Assembly: GCA_008692225.1 (NCBI GenBank) | Contig: VICG01000017.1 | Coordinates: 62,001-126,000, forward strand | DNA length: 64,000 bases | From: Monilinia fructicola | Lineage: Eukaryota; Ascomycota; Leotiomycetes; Helotiales; Sclerotiniaceae | Direction: 5' to 3' | Part shown: piece after piece, positions 23,600-37,462 of the stretch | Position numbering within the stretch: position 1 is the stretch's first letter | Layout of the letters: the number at the start of each line of letters is the position of its first letter | Notes under the pieces: generated by a model | The model's database searches: none | What the model saw: only the letters and a program-made list of their open reading frames with translations | Told to the model about the DNA's origin: nothing | Program-made: the position numbers and the translations under genes

Positions 23600-26500
23600 C
23601 TATATAATATTTAGAATTCAAATTTATTAAAAACCTTAAAAAAAACAATAAATTTGAATAAATAATAGAAAACCTTACAAAAAAGAAGAAGTATATAAAA
23701 AGAATAGATAATTAAATCGCTGAAGAATTAACTTTATTTTGAATCAAAAATGAATAAATTATATAAGTTTAATTAATAAATAATAACAAAAAATTAATTG
23801 AAGAACTAAAATTAATTATTATTTATAACTAATAAATCTTGTAAATATAATTAAAATTTGATTTTGATAATAATTAAAAAAACTAGAAGAAATATGTAAC
23901 TAATATTAATCTGATTGATGTGGAGGATTTAGATTATAATAATAATTCTAAGTAAGTTATAGATAATAAGATAGCCAAATATACAAGAATTAAGATTATA
24001 TTACTAATAAAAAACAATATAATAGGCTTATTATTAATATTCAGTATATCCTGAGAATTCTAAATTATTATTATTATTTAATGTTACAAAATTAAAGCTT
24101 TAAAGAAATAAGAATATAATCAAAAAAAAACTATTAATAATAAAAAACAAATAACAATTTTTTTAATAGTAATAATCGTTTTTTATTAAAAAAAATTATA
24201 TTGATATAGGATTACGATAATATTAAATTATAAATACTTTAATAGAATTATACTTAATAAAACTACTACTTAAAGCGTTAAGATAGTTAATAATAGGAGA
24301 AGGATTAAATACATAAAAAAAATAAAACTATTTATTTAATTAGGGATTATTCTTGGTTAAAAGTTTTAATTTTGTATGATTTAGGAAAGAGTAATAGTAA
24401 TATTAGAATATAGATTATAAAAATAAATAATTACTTTATATTAAAAAGTATTTATAATAAAACAGTTTAGGTAACAATTATTAAAAATTATTTAACAAAA
24501 TTAATTAAAAAGTGTATATGAATAGCTTGTTTAAATAATGATATAATAATCAAAATAGCGAAATTATATAATTAAATCCTTTTGAAGGAATAGTTGTTTA
24601 TTAAATATAGATTAAAAGATATTGGTTTAAAAATAAATTTAAAGATAATTAATATTAAATAAAGAGATAGATAATTGGTTTAAAAATAAACAAATTATTT
24701 CAAAAGTTTATTATAAAATGTAACCTAGTATTACAAGGAAAAAACAGTAGTTATAAATAATAAAATAAAACTAAATTAAAATATTTTTAAAAGAATGTAC
24801 TATAATTTAAATTGAAATCTATTAACAATTTACAAAAAACTTAAAGTAATTGTTTAAAATATAAAAAACTTTATTAAAGTAAAAGCAAAATTATTTTTAA
24901 AATAAACAATCTTTAATAAAAAATCTTTATGAAACTTTTTATTAAACAATTTAAGTATAATAAATAATAGTTTAAACATATTAAATAAAAATCGAAATTT
25001 TTAAAAAAAAACAAAACATTTCAAAGTATTTTAAAAAATAAAATAAAAACCAAAGCAAATAAAGAATATTTTTATTATAATAGTATAAATTATTAAATCT
25101 TTAATTATACTAAGAAATTAAAGGAATCAAAAAATACTATTCTTCTTTATTAATAAAAATAACGGAAACAAAAAAAAGAAGTTTTTATAATATTAAAACG
25201 AATCTAATAAAAAATTAAAACAAAACCGCGATAATTTTCTTAAAAAATAAAATTATTAATAATAATATAATTATTAAAAAAATATTATTTTAGTTTTATT
25301 ATATATAAAATACAAATTAGAAAAACTTACATATAACTATCTATAAATTATAAATATAAATGTGATTTTCTAAATAATCATTATTATTCATAATAATATT
25401 ATAAGGTTATTAATAAAGTTTAAAAATTATTATAAACTTTGGAATAATTTTAAACTTTATTAATCTTGAAATATTGAAATTAATAAAATATAAACAATTA
25501 AATGTTTCTTATCTTATAATTTAGGATGTTAATAAAATTATTTTTAAATTTATATTTTCATTAGTTTTTTAAAGAAATATATATTAATTGTTTCTTAATA
25601 AAGGAATTAAAGTTATTTAGATTTAAAAAGATAAATCTAAAAGTAAATAAAATTACACTAGGATTACTATAACTATATTAGTATAGCCCTAGAATAAACT
25701 AAAAAATAAAGGAATTAATAAATAATAAAGAAATTGTTAAATTATAAGTTATTATAGATGTAATAATTTTTTTAAACTTAATATAGAATAGAAAAGAAAA
25801 AACAGAATTAATTAAAAATGATATTCCAATAGATATAATAATTATTTTCCTAATCTTAATTAAGGATTTAAATAAAAATATATTATTAAAACATTATTAG
25901 AGTAAATTCTATTATAATACATAAAATATTCATTGGTTTTTAATATAAAAGAAGCAAAAAAACTTTTTTTATATAAACCCAGTATTAATTATAAGATTAT
26001 ATTATAAAAAAAAATTATATTATCCTTTGGCTTAATTTATAATTTAGTAGCATATAAACTTTAGATTTTTAGAAAATATATTGATAAAATAATAATAATT
26101 CGATTTATATAACCATCTAAATCTAAAATAAAAGTGTTAATCTTATTTATTATCAAGAAAAACTTATTAAAACTAAAATTATATTTGAATTATAGAGGAC
26201 TAAATAAAATTACTATTTTAAATAAATATCTGATTTTATTCATTTTAGAAATCTTTAATAGATTGAAAAAGCGAAAATCTTTATTAAACTCGATTTATAA
26301 GATGTATATAATTTAATATGTATTATTAAAAGGCAGGAATAAATAATGGCTTTTAAAAGCTATTTTAGATTATTTAAATATTTTATAATACTTTTTGGAT
26401 TATATAATATTTTAACTATATTCCAAGTATATATAAATAAATATCTTAAAGAATTTATAAACAAAATAATGATTATATATTTAAATGATATCTTAATATA

Positions 26501-29500
26501 TTCTATAGATTTAACAAAATACAAGAATTATATTAAATAAGTAGTAAAAAAACTATTAAAATAAAGATTATTCTATAAACTAGAAATAGACCTTTTTAAA
26601 GTTATTAAAATGGAATTCCTAGATTATATAGTTTCCAACTAAAATATTATTATAAATTTAATTTTAAATGGATTTAATAATAAAGTAATCTTTATTGAAA
26701 GGCGTAAAAAGATATTATTATTCTTAAGGTTTTTATAACTTTTATTAAAGATTTATAGAAGGGTATAGTATTATAGTACTACTAATAATATAATAAACGA
26801 AAAAAGGAATAAAATTCTATTAAATAAAAGAATATAAATTAGCTTTTCAAAAATCAAAAAAGCATTTACAAAAACATTACTATTAAATTATTTTCTATTA
26901 ATATTATCATATTTCTTAAAAACGAACACTTTAATCAAAATGATTTGTAATATATTGTTATAACAATAGAATAATATATAGAAACATTTGATTGTATTTC
27001 ATCTAAAAAAACTAATATTAGTAGAAGTGAATTATATTATATTCAATTAAGAACTATTAGTTATAATAGATTTAATTAAATATTAAAGATATTTTCTAGA
27101 AGATATTTAATATTAAATTATAATTATTTCTAATTATAATAATCTAAAATATTTTATTATTTCTTAATTATTAACTAAAAAATAAATAAGATGGATAATA
27201 ATATTAATAACTATTAATTTTAAAATTATTTATAGATTAAGGAAAAAAACCTAATAAATAAACTATTCTTAAAAACTAATTATTAATATAAAAACGTTAT
27301 ACTGATATTATTATTAAAACTATAAGATTAAATATTAAAATTATTTTTATTAATAAAAAGCTATAAAAATATATTGTATAAAATTATAATAATAGCATTA
27401 AAACTACTTAAAAAAGGTAAAATATATTTATTAATAAATAAACTACAAGAAATAAATAGAGTTTAATATAATTCAGATTATTCAAAAGTATTATTAATTA
27501 TATAAAATAATCTGCGCACCCCTAAAAATTTCAAGAAGATTTTATAATACCAAAAAAAAACTAATATTAAAAATAAAAAAGATTTAAAGCAAATATTTAA
27601 ATCTAGAAAAATCAAAGTATTGAATACAAAATAAATTATAATATTAAAATGGTATAATATTATATATATTATTAAATAAAAACTTATAGAGATTATTACT
27701 ATAAAAATTCTATGATTTTTCAATAACTGGATATTTTGAATAAATAATAATTACAAAATCTATAAAAAAGGTTTTATATTAGAAGGGAATAAATGTAGAT
27801 ATTAAAGATTATATAAAATTCTATTTAGCTTACTAATATTATAAAAACTTTTGAAAAAAGAAGTTCAATAAATCATTATTAATATTAATCCTAAATAGAT
27901 TATAAAGAAATATAATACTTAATTTGATAATAGATCTTTTTATATTGTAATTAAAAATGGATTTTTAGTAATAAAGTTAATAGAAAAAATAGATTCTTTT
28001 TACTCTATATATAATTTAATCCTAATAATAATTTATAAAAGAAAAAAAAAAGGTTTATATTATATTATAAGAATATAATTAATATATAATTTATTTATTT
28101 ATTCCTAAAAAAGATATTTGTAAAAATATAAAATATCGGACTTAATTATTACAAATAAAACTAATTTGTTTATGAATATATTTTAGAAAACACTTATAGT
28201 CTATTTAAGAACCTATAAAAAAATATTAATCGATTTTTATTTATAAACTAGAAAATTAATTAAAAAACTAAATTAATTATTAAAAGCTTTTTTAAGGATG
28301 TTTATATATTATAAATAGAATAATTAATTGGATTTATTATACCTTATCGAATTTATATATAATTTAACATTATTAAATACCACAAAGCTATCTCTATTTA
28401 AAGTAAATGGAAAAACTATATTATTATTATATATTAAAATAAATATATAGTATAAGTTGAAAGATATTATACAGCTAACAAAATATCTTAAAGCTTTATA
28501 TATTAACTTATTAGATAATTTGATATATTATTAAAATGCCCAAGCTAAATATTATAATTAAATATGCAAACCTCGAACATTTAACGTTAAAGATATAATT
28601 TGATTATCTTATGAAAATCTTTTTATTAATAAAAAATATATTAAATTGGGATTAAAGAAATTAGGATTAAGTCGCCTACCCTACTTTTCGCCACCCCCCC
28701 CCATTTGGCCAGCATTTCACACCAAAAACGGCCATTTTAACGTATTTATAACTTTACGAAAAATGAATATATATTTTTTAAATTTTAATTAAAGCTTCTA
28801 TATATAATAATTAATAGATTTTGAAAATCTTAAATTTTTGTGATTTTTTTATAAAGAGTAATAAAAGATTATAAAAAAAATTCTAATTTTGATTTTAGAT
28901 TTGTATGTAAATCACATACAAAATTGAAACTTTGAAATAAATATTTATAATTTCTAACAAAAATAATTAAAAATAATCTATAAATTTTTATAGAATGTAT
29001 TAATCAATATATAGTAAATAAGTATTTTAAAATATATATAATAATTTTAAAACTATTGAATAAATTAAAATTAGAAATTTTTTATCTAAAATTTTATCGT
29101 TAAAATCTAAGAATCTATATTAAACATTTATTATAAATAATAGTATATTATTAAAATAATATATTCAATTTAAGTTAGCTTTAAGATTCTTGAAAATTTT
29201 TTAGATTATTTTTAGCTATTTTTATTGAATAAATATAACTTTTTTTAAAGATTTTGATTTTGTATGGGATTTACATACAAATCGAAAATTAGAATTTTAA
29301 TTTTCTATAATCTTTTATAACTTTTTATAAAAAAAATCGCAAAAATTTAAGATTTTCAGAATCTATTAATAATTATATATAGAAGCTCTAATTGAAATTT
29401 AAAAAATATATATTTATTTTTCGTAGAGTTATAAATACGTTAAAATGGCCGTTTTTTGGTGTGAAATGCTGGCCAAATGGGGGGGGTGGCGAGAAGTAGG

Positions 29501-29774
29501 GTAGGCGACTTAATTATTAGTAAATATTCTTTTCATTATTATAGGATTTGCTTTAACTAATTGCTTTAATTTTTTGTTTTTATATATTATATTTATATTT
29601 GATTTAAATTATATACTATATTTTGCAATAAAAAAGATTTCATTTTTATTTTTGTATATAAATTTTAATATTCGTTTTTTATTATTATAATATTTATTTT
29701 ATAAAGAATAATAAATAAAAATAAACTTTTAATCTTAAAGTATATTTCTAATTATTATAAATATAAAAAAACCT
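23600..29774 (+). pseudogene. Gypsy-2 gag-pol remnant
   Basis: RT is clear at 26346-26540: an AFKSYFRLFKYFI block (Gypsy AFRTRYG-x-FEYLV), LFGLYN, and catalytic YLNDILIYS at 26478-26504 (YLDDILIYS with Asp to Asn). RNase H follows to about 27150. The integrase tail near 28540-28668 reads AKYYN followed by KPRTFNVKDII, ending LKKLGL. After FB3 the frame resumes at 29511 and a weak chromodomain-like block (W-N-N-x-L) is seen near 29700-29790. Numerous stops elsewhere. An uninterrupted 64-codon frame at 26346 is only a piece of this pseudogene. Confidence 0.8.
28670..29510. mobile_element. FB3: TA-flanked foldback element (841 bp)
   Basis: Left end AGTCGCCTACCCTACTTTTC, right end GAAGTAGGGTAGGCGACT, TA at 28668-28669 and 29511-29512. 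Inverted arms of about 400 bp match FB2 closely. It splits the Gypsy-2 integrase tail after KKLGL; removing it and one TA restores a continuous frame. Confidence 0.9.
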
Positions 29775-32700
29775 TTAAAGTTTGGAATAATTAATTATTT
29801 ATTAAAAAGGAAAAAAAGATTATTAAAAATAAAAAATAAATTTTAAAAGTAAATAATGAAATTATAATAAAGTATAATATAAAAATACATTAGTTTTAAT
29901 ATCAAAAATAGTTTTATAACCTATTATTATCATTATAATAAATTTATAATAATAATTTTTTATAGTTAACCTTGTTTTTGCTTTTGTTGCATTATTATTG
30001 CTTTTTTTAATTTTATTTTATTTAATTATTTTAATTTTTTTTAAATTCCTGGATTAATTCATTATAATAATCAAAAATATTTATAGAAAATTTATTTTTA
30101 AATTCCTGGATTAATTCATTATAATAATCAAAATATTTATAGAAAATTTATTAATTAAACTTTAAACTATATTTTTTTCATTCAACAAAAATATAATATA
30201 ATATTTATTAATATAATACGTTTATAAAGAATCTTTTTAATCTTGAATTCCTTATATCCTTTAATTATAACTATATTTAATTATTCTAGTTTTAAATGGT
30301 TATATAAATCCTTATTTTTCAGTATTAACTCCAAATAAACTATTGAAATTATTAAATAAATCCATTAATGCTCCGATATATTAAGTTTATAAGTTAATTT
30401 CCTAACTCACTACATTATTGAAAAAGATTTTATACATTATTACATCAATTTTTTATTATCCATTACTAAAATTAAATATTTTTTATATAAACGCAAAAAT
30501 ATCAAATTATTTTTTTTAAAGAATATAAATATATAATTTCTATTATACTTTCGTTTTATTATAATTACTATAAAAGTAATATAATTATTAACCTTTATTT
30601 GTACAATAAATATTAATAATTTTTACTTCACTACATTTAATAATTATACTATATTATTTAATATAAAATTATATACCATTTTATTAAATGATTTATTAAT
30701 AAAGGCCTAATAAGAATTATTCAAATAAAATTATAAAATTGATAATATACTTTTCCATTCCTATATATCTTCCATTAAATTTAAATAGAAATATTATATA
30801 ATTTCTATAATCTAATTAATCATTTCTAATTATTTGTTTATTTATACATAATATATTATAAAGTATAATAATATTATACCTAATGTAAAAAAAATAGCTT
30901 TTTATATTTTTAATAGAAATTTAGAATTTTTATTATTTATTATTACTTTAAAATAATTTTAATCGAAATTATAAATTTTTATAATTAATATTAATTTTAA
31001 GTTTATAATTAATTATATTATCTTTTCTAAAATAAACAATATTTTTTTTATTAATTTATTTATTTTTATTAATATTAAGTTAAATCCTTTTTTTATAATT
31101 GAAAAAGTTAAAATAAAGTTAATAATCATTATATAAAATATATTATATAATAATAATATTAATTATATTACTTTATAAAAATTAATGTTTTTTTATTTAA
31201 TATATTTAATATTTTCTGTAATATTATAAATACTTTTATACGAATTTTAATTCCCTTTAAATACAAAAGTTTTTATTAATTAAATCTATAAACTTAATAT
31301 AATTTAAATAATAGTTTTGGTATAGCATCTTAAAAATTTCTTTATATACTATATATAAAATATAGAATTGTATTAAATCTTTATTATTATTAATTTTATA
31401 TAATAAACTATTTTGAAAATGGAATAATAGAATTGCTATATTTGTTTCCAACAGATTATTCTTTTTGATTATTATTAAAACATTTGTTTATATTAATTTG
31501 GCTTTGTATTCATTTAATAACTTATTACAAAAATTATTTATCATTTTTATAAATATTATTATAAAATTATATTAAAAAAATTCTTTCATTTTTAATATTA
31601 CAAATAACACTTTAAGTTTATTAAAATTGTAATCTTTATTTTTATTATCTTCTTTATAAAATAAATAAAATAATATATGTAAAATTATATTTTCTTTTTT
31701 AACCTTATATTATATATTAAAATTAAAGGTAAATATAAATTCAGTTATTAGTATTAATTTTAGATTTAATTTATTAATAAATATAATTATTATAATATCT
31801 GCTTTTTTTAAAGATATTAATTAATATATTATAATTAATATATACAATAATTAATAATACTTTATTATATTAAATAATATATTTTATTTTATATAAATTT
31901 TAAATTAATACCATCATCTTTAATTTCAATAATTAATAATATATTTTTTACATTTTATAATTATTTTAACAAAAATAACATCGGTTTTATATTCGTTATA
32001 CTAAATGTTTTAATTATTACTTTATTACCCTTTATATAATATAAAATAATTTTAATATCCCTTATTTTTAATATATTAAAATTTATAAATAAAAAGTGCA
32101 CTGGATTTATATATACTAACATTTATTTTTGTAATAATATTGCTTTAATTTTAGTAAATGTTGTTAACTCTACCATAGATAATATATTAAACATTTTATA
32201 CATTGTAAAGTTATATTTAACTCTTTCCTTATATAAAGCATTTTTTAATAGCTATATCTTCCTTTTTTATAACAAATCTACGATTTCAGTATAATTTTTT
32301 GATAAAAATACTATAAATATCTTATAATACCCAAAAAACATTTTACGTTTTAAAAGTTTTTTAAAAACGAAATTTTTTTCAAAATTGTTAATTTATATTT
32401 AATATTAGATAAATTATATGTATTTACTTTTTATTTTAATATAATTATTAATGAATATTCAACAAAATATTTAGTTCCTTTAATAACAATATTATAATCT
32501 ATAAAACAATAAAAAACTTATTTAAAGTATTTATAAATGCTTTTATAAATATTTAATTAGCAATAATTATATTATTAATGTATATTTTCATAAATTCTTT
32601 AAGGTTTTCCAAAATTAAATCCATTTGATATTATACATATACTAATAAATTCCTAAATTTTATTAATAAACAATTAAAAGTATACTATTTTATATATATT

Positions 32701-35486
32701 ACGATTATAAAGCATTTTATTTTAAAAAAATAAATTCTTTATTAAAAGAAAAACATTGTACAATCTACAATTATAATATATTTATATCCCTATATTATTT
32801 ACAATATATCTTTTTATAATAATATAAAATATATATCTAAAATAGTTTCTATATTTAAATTATAAATATTAATTACAATATAAGCTTTTTCTGCTTTTTT
32901 AAGTAATATCCTATATACTATAAAAACAGGGAAAGTAAATAATATCAAAAATTTTATTTTTTTTAATCTTTTTTATTAAATTAAATTATTAAATACTTTT
33001 TTTATTATTATACAATTTTTTTTTTAGAAAATAAATTTTAGCTTTTTTTTTAAATTTTTTCTTTTATTTAAAATATAATTTTATTGTTAATTATTTATCT
33101 TTAAAAAAATTTAATAAACTTTAAATCATTTTATAAATTATTTAGAAATTTATTTAATAACTTTATAAACTATTTTATTATATCGTTATTCTTATATATT
33201 ATAGTTTTAATATTATATACTATTTTCTTTATATTAAGCATTTTATTTACCACTACTATTATTATTTAAAATAAATCTTATAATATTAAATATATTATTT
33301 TTCTAGTATTATATATTATTTTATATATTTTATTAAAATCGAAATTAATAAAGAATCCTACAATTATATTCGCTACAAAACATACTTTCTCCTTCAAATT
33401 ATTATATACAATGTAATAAAAGAAATTTAAATTATATCGTTAAATATATATTAATAATAATATTTTATATAACTTAAATAATATATTTTTTATTTAAACT
33501 TTTAGTTTTATAATATATTACCATTAAAGTCTTCTATTCTAATGAAATCTTTACTTTCTAAATCGTTTATATTATAATTTATTATTGTTGTAAATCTTTA
33601 ATGATTATAATAATAAGTATTATAATACTATAAGAAATAATAATTATTTTTTTTTACAATATAATAATATCAATCTCTTCGAATATTAATATATTATTAT
33701 TAATAATTATATTAACCATTAATTCCTTTATAAAATATATTTTTTTTTAAAAATAAGCTATTACTATTTTATTATCTTTATCTTTTAAAAATATAAAGAT
33801 TGTAATTATATATTCTATTAATTAAATACTATTTTTATTAATACTTTTTACTTTAATCGATTTTGTATATATATATATTTTAATATTATTTAATATATTT
33901 AAAAATTAATTTTTGCTAATTATTATTATTTATAATCTAAAGTTTAAATATATATTAATTATATTATCTAACAACGTATTAAACTAAACCTTAATAATAG
34001 TAAAATGTTAACTATAAAAATTATAATTTACTCCAATAAATTTGCTTATATTTATTATTGAATTAATATATATTAATTCCTTACTTAGTATCTTAACTTC
34101 TTCTAATATTTACAATATAATCATTTTTTTCCTGTTTTTTTTATTTATATATTGTATATATATACTTATATAATTTATTATAAATTATTAAACTATTTAC
34201 TATATTTTTTACAGATTAGTAAATCTACACATTATCTTTTCAATATTATCATTACTATAAAATAATTAACTGATTTATCATAATATTCTTTCATATAATT
34301 ATTTAATTCAAACGTATAAGAGTAAACTAATATTACATTGTAATTTTTAATTTTTGGTTTTAAATATACCTTATAATTATTTTCCCTTAACTTATATTTA
34401 ATATTTCTATTAGTTTTTTTTACATATTATTCTAATAATTAATATCATTTTTAATATTTTTTGAGTTTTTTATTATTGTTTAAAAGATTATCTATCTTTA
34501 TAATTATTATTATTATTATTATTATTTAAAATTATCTTATAATTAATATCTTTAATTCTGCTCTTGGTTTGAATATTCTTAATAATATTTTTGATTACGA
34601 ATTTAGTATCCTTGGTATTATAGTTATCTATTTTACTTTAGTTTATTATATTTTTAAATTGATTTATCTTATTCTTTGAATTATATTAATTTATTTATTG
34701 ATTAATAACCCCCCTATAAAATTTATAATCTTTAATATTTTACATTAAAAAATAATACTTACTATCTCTAATAATTAATTTCTTATTAATAAAGGATATA
34801 TACAAGTTTTTTATAATTAAGCTGATTATAATTATTATTTTCAATATTATATTATTTAACTTCTTTTTCTATAATCACTACAGATTTTTTATTAACCTTT
34901 ATTTTTTATAAAAAGTCTTTTTATAAAAATTTAGAATATTAGTTTTAAATTATTAATTTATTTGAAAAACTTAGTTAATTATATCTCTAATTAAAAATAT
35001 TTAATATACAATTGAAAATTTAGCGTTAAACTGTTTTAAATTACTATAAATTAGTTATATTCTAAAGATATATTTAATTATCTTTATATTCTATAATACT
35101 ATATTAAAAAAGTTTTTAATAAAATAATTTTTTTGTAAATCTTTAATTTAATATCTATTCTTTAACAAATTTTATATTACAATCCCCAGATATATTCAAA
35201 ACTGTTTTTCCAAAATATTATAAAGTATAACCATTATTGTTATTATTATTAATATATATTTGATATCTATTAATTCTATAATATACTATATATAAACAAT
35301 ATTATAAAGATAATTAAAAAATATTTTTATAATCGCTATATTATTATTTGTTAATGCTAAATACTTTAATTGAAATATAAAAATATATATATTTGTATAT
35401 ATTATTAATCTTTTTATTATTACTATTCCTAGATTTTGTATATTCTTTATTAAAGAATTAAAATATTTTATATTTTTTGTTTTCAA
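29775..35486 (-). pseudogene. Gypsy-3 copy 2 pol and distal gag remnant
   Basis: RT catalytic motif reads KIYINNIIIA (about 32562-32591, minus; YINNI for YIDDI). RNase H to linker reads FNFNIQYKVKKENI around 31750, fitting the Gypsy FDF-x-I-x-Y-x-PGKEN pattern. The H2C2 integrase region lies in an uninterrupted 64-codon frame at 31257-31451 (VYKEIFKMLYQN, where Gypsy has an H in place of Y). The core follows with I-x-F-I, L-I-K-I-N-K-L and IINNKNSKFL (about 30916-30950; D to N). A chromodomain-like C-terminus near 30050-30400 contains a 58-bp tandem duplication. Frame broken throughout. Confidence 0.75.
30041..30155. repeat. 58-bp near-perfect tandem duplication inside Gypsy-3 copy 2
   Basis: Units begin TTAAATTCCTGGATTAATTC at 30041 and 30099 and differ by one A. 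Absent from copy 1. A non-multiple of three, so it arose after the element lost coding function. Confidence 0.9.
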
Positions 35487-35794
35487 TATTACATTGTATA
35501 ATTATATTTAATTATTTTATAGATTTAAGGATTTTATAATTAATAGTTAAATTTAGATTTGATTTACGATTATAATTATTAATTGCTTTAATTATATTAC
35601 TAAAAAATTTAGGTTTGTATACAATTTATTATTTTGTTTATAATTATTAAATTCACTATTATCCTAAATCTTTTATATTGATAATTAGTTATTAAATATT
35701 CAGAATTCTATATTAATATTATTTATTATTTTATTAATTGTGAATTTTTATTCTGCTTTTTAACATTATTTGTTTCTTAATAATATATTTAATA

Positions 35795-36419
35795 CGGTAA
35801 ATTACTCTCATACTATGAAAAGTCGAAAAAATTACTTTTATGCCATAAAAATCAAAGTGATTTTACTATAATGCCACATAGATTCTAGCCTTTTTTAGGC
35901 TAGATTCTAAATTAAATTCTATTTAAAAAAGCTAAAATCTAAATAATAAATAATAAATTTTTCAAAATTTAATATTTTCATTAATCGATTATTAGTAAGC
36001 AAAAAAGCTCCAACTTTCCGTCCTACGTTCGGAGCTTAGTTATTCCGATCATTTCAGCCATTTTGAAGGTAATCGATCATTTCGGCCATTTCGAAGGTGA
36101 TCAACCATTTTGGCCATTTCGAAGGTGATCAACCATTTCGGCCCTTCCATTCTGGCCATTCCATTCTGGCCATCCCATTCTGGCCATTCCATTCCAACCA
36201 TTTCATTCTGGCCCTTCCATTTCGAAATAATATAACTACTAATTTGTTAATATAAAAAATCTATTATAAAACCTTAGATTCTATAGTTTTTGAATAGAAT
36301 CTAAATTAGATTTTATTCAAAAAGGCTAGAATCTATATAGCATTATAGTAAAATCACTTCGATTTTTGTGGTATAAAAGTAATTTTTTCGACTTTTCATA
36401 GTATGAGAGTAATTTACCG
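35795..36419. mobile_element. MULE-type MITE, copy 2 (625 bp)
   Basis: Left terminus CGGTAAATTACTCTCATACT, right terminus its inverse ending GAGAGTAATTTACCG; inverted over about 80 bp. The target duplication TATTTAATA is exact at 35786-35794 and 36420-36428. The undisrupted site is seen in the short Gypsy-3 copy (about 39975-39990). The interior has a CCATTCTGGCC-type minisatellite (36050-36225). Confidence 0.95.
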
Positions 36420-37268
36420 TATTTAATAATATTTGTTTTAATATTATATATAAAATTGTTAATATATTTGTTTTATTTTGTTTTATAATTTTAATAAATA
36501 ATGATTTAAGTATTTATATAAATATTAATTTTTATATAAGATTTAAAGATTATAATAATATTATCTTGTTTTTTTATAATCAATTTAATATTTATTATAA
36601 TATTGTTAATATTATATTAATATTTTCTATAATTAGAATTTTAATTAATATTAATACTCCTAAAGATTCAAGTTCTCGTTTAATTTTGCTAAATATATTC
36701 CTAAAGTTTTTGCTTTTCGCTTTTAAACTTAATCCTACATTGAATTTACTTTACTTTTTTTAATACATTTAATATTATTTTAAAAGTTAGCAAATTTATT
36801 AATAATTTCAACTTTTTTTCAAAGCGTTTATTATTAATTAAAATACTAATTTGTTAATAATTTAATCTTATAGGAAATATGCTTTTATAATAGTTTTTAA
36901 TTTTATTCATTTCGTTTTTTTAGTATTATTAATATTATATAGTTTTTCGATTATATGGATATTGTATATATATTTAATAATATCCTATAATTTATAGGGA
37001 AAATATTTACAAAACTAATGTTTTGTTTTAAAAAAGATTTAAAATTATTATACTCTTACAACAAATTCTGAATTTATTAAAAGTTTAAAAAAAATATAAA
37101 TTAAAAAAGAAAAGAGAATAAAATAAAAGTGTAAATTGTTTTAAAATCTTAATATTATTAAAAACTAATTATTTATATACTATAGAATAATAATTAACTT
37201 TATTTAATTATTATTACTTTAAATATAATAGTATAAAATAGTTTATCTTTTTAGAATTTATTACTATA

Positions 37269-37462
37269 TAATAAAAAACGTATATTATAATAAAAGTTGA
37301 TTTGTATTAAATTATTTAATATTATTTATTTATAACTAAGCTTATACTATTCACTTCTACTAATCATATTAGTAATGTTAATCATGTCGTTTTTGTTGAT
37401 ATACTAAGAATATCGGCTTTAAGGTTAACTCCTTCTGTATCGATTATGACACGACCGTTACA
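37269..37462 (-). repeat. Gypsy-3 5' LTR, copy 2
   Basis: About 194 bp with termini TGTAACGGTCG (minus strand) and the RIP-altered equivalent of TTGCCA. Matches 40633-40826, 45394-45587 and 51252-51435. Confidence 0.6.

Larger units (their letters stand above)
23181..29774 (+). mobile_element. Gypsy-2: Ty3/Gypsy retrotransposon (+), 3' LTR missing, carrying FB3
   Basis: A 5' LTR at 23181, then gag region, RT, RNase H, integrase and the start of a chromodomain-like block. FB3 interrupts the integrase tail at 28670-29510. The element is cut near 29775, where Gypsy-3 copy 2 begins. RIP-degraded, with some protein blocks clear. Confidence 0.8.
29775..37462 (-). mobile_element. Gypsy-3 copy 2: Ty3/Gypsy retrotransposon (-), carrying a MULE-type MITE
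   Basis: Most complete of the Gypsy-3 copies. The minus strand starts TGTAACGGTCGTGTC at 37462. RT, RNase H, integrase and a chromodomain-like region then run leftwards. The homologous copy 1 is 16935-19490 + 41269-45587. The MITE at 35795-36419 lies in its 5' part. No 3' LTR is visible at the left edge, which is shared with copy 1. Confidence 0.8.

Noticed and set aside
26134..26540. Two 60-64-codon frames that might be small genes
   Set aside because: They are uninterrupted pieces of the Gypsy-2 reverse transcriptase pseudogene.
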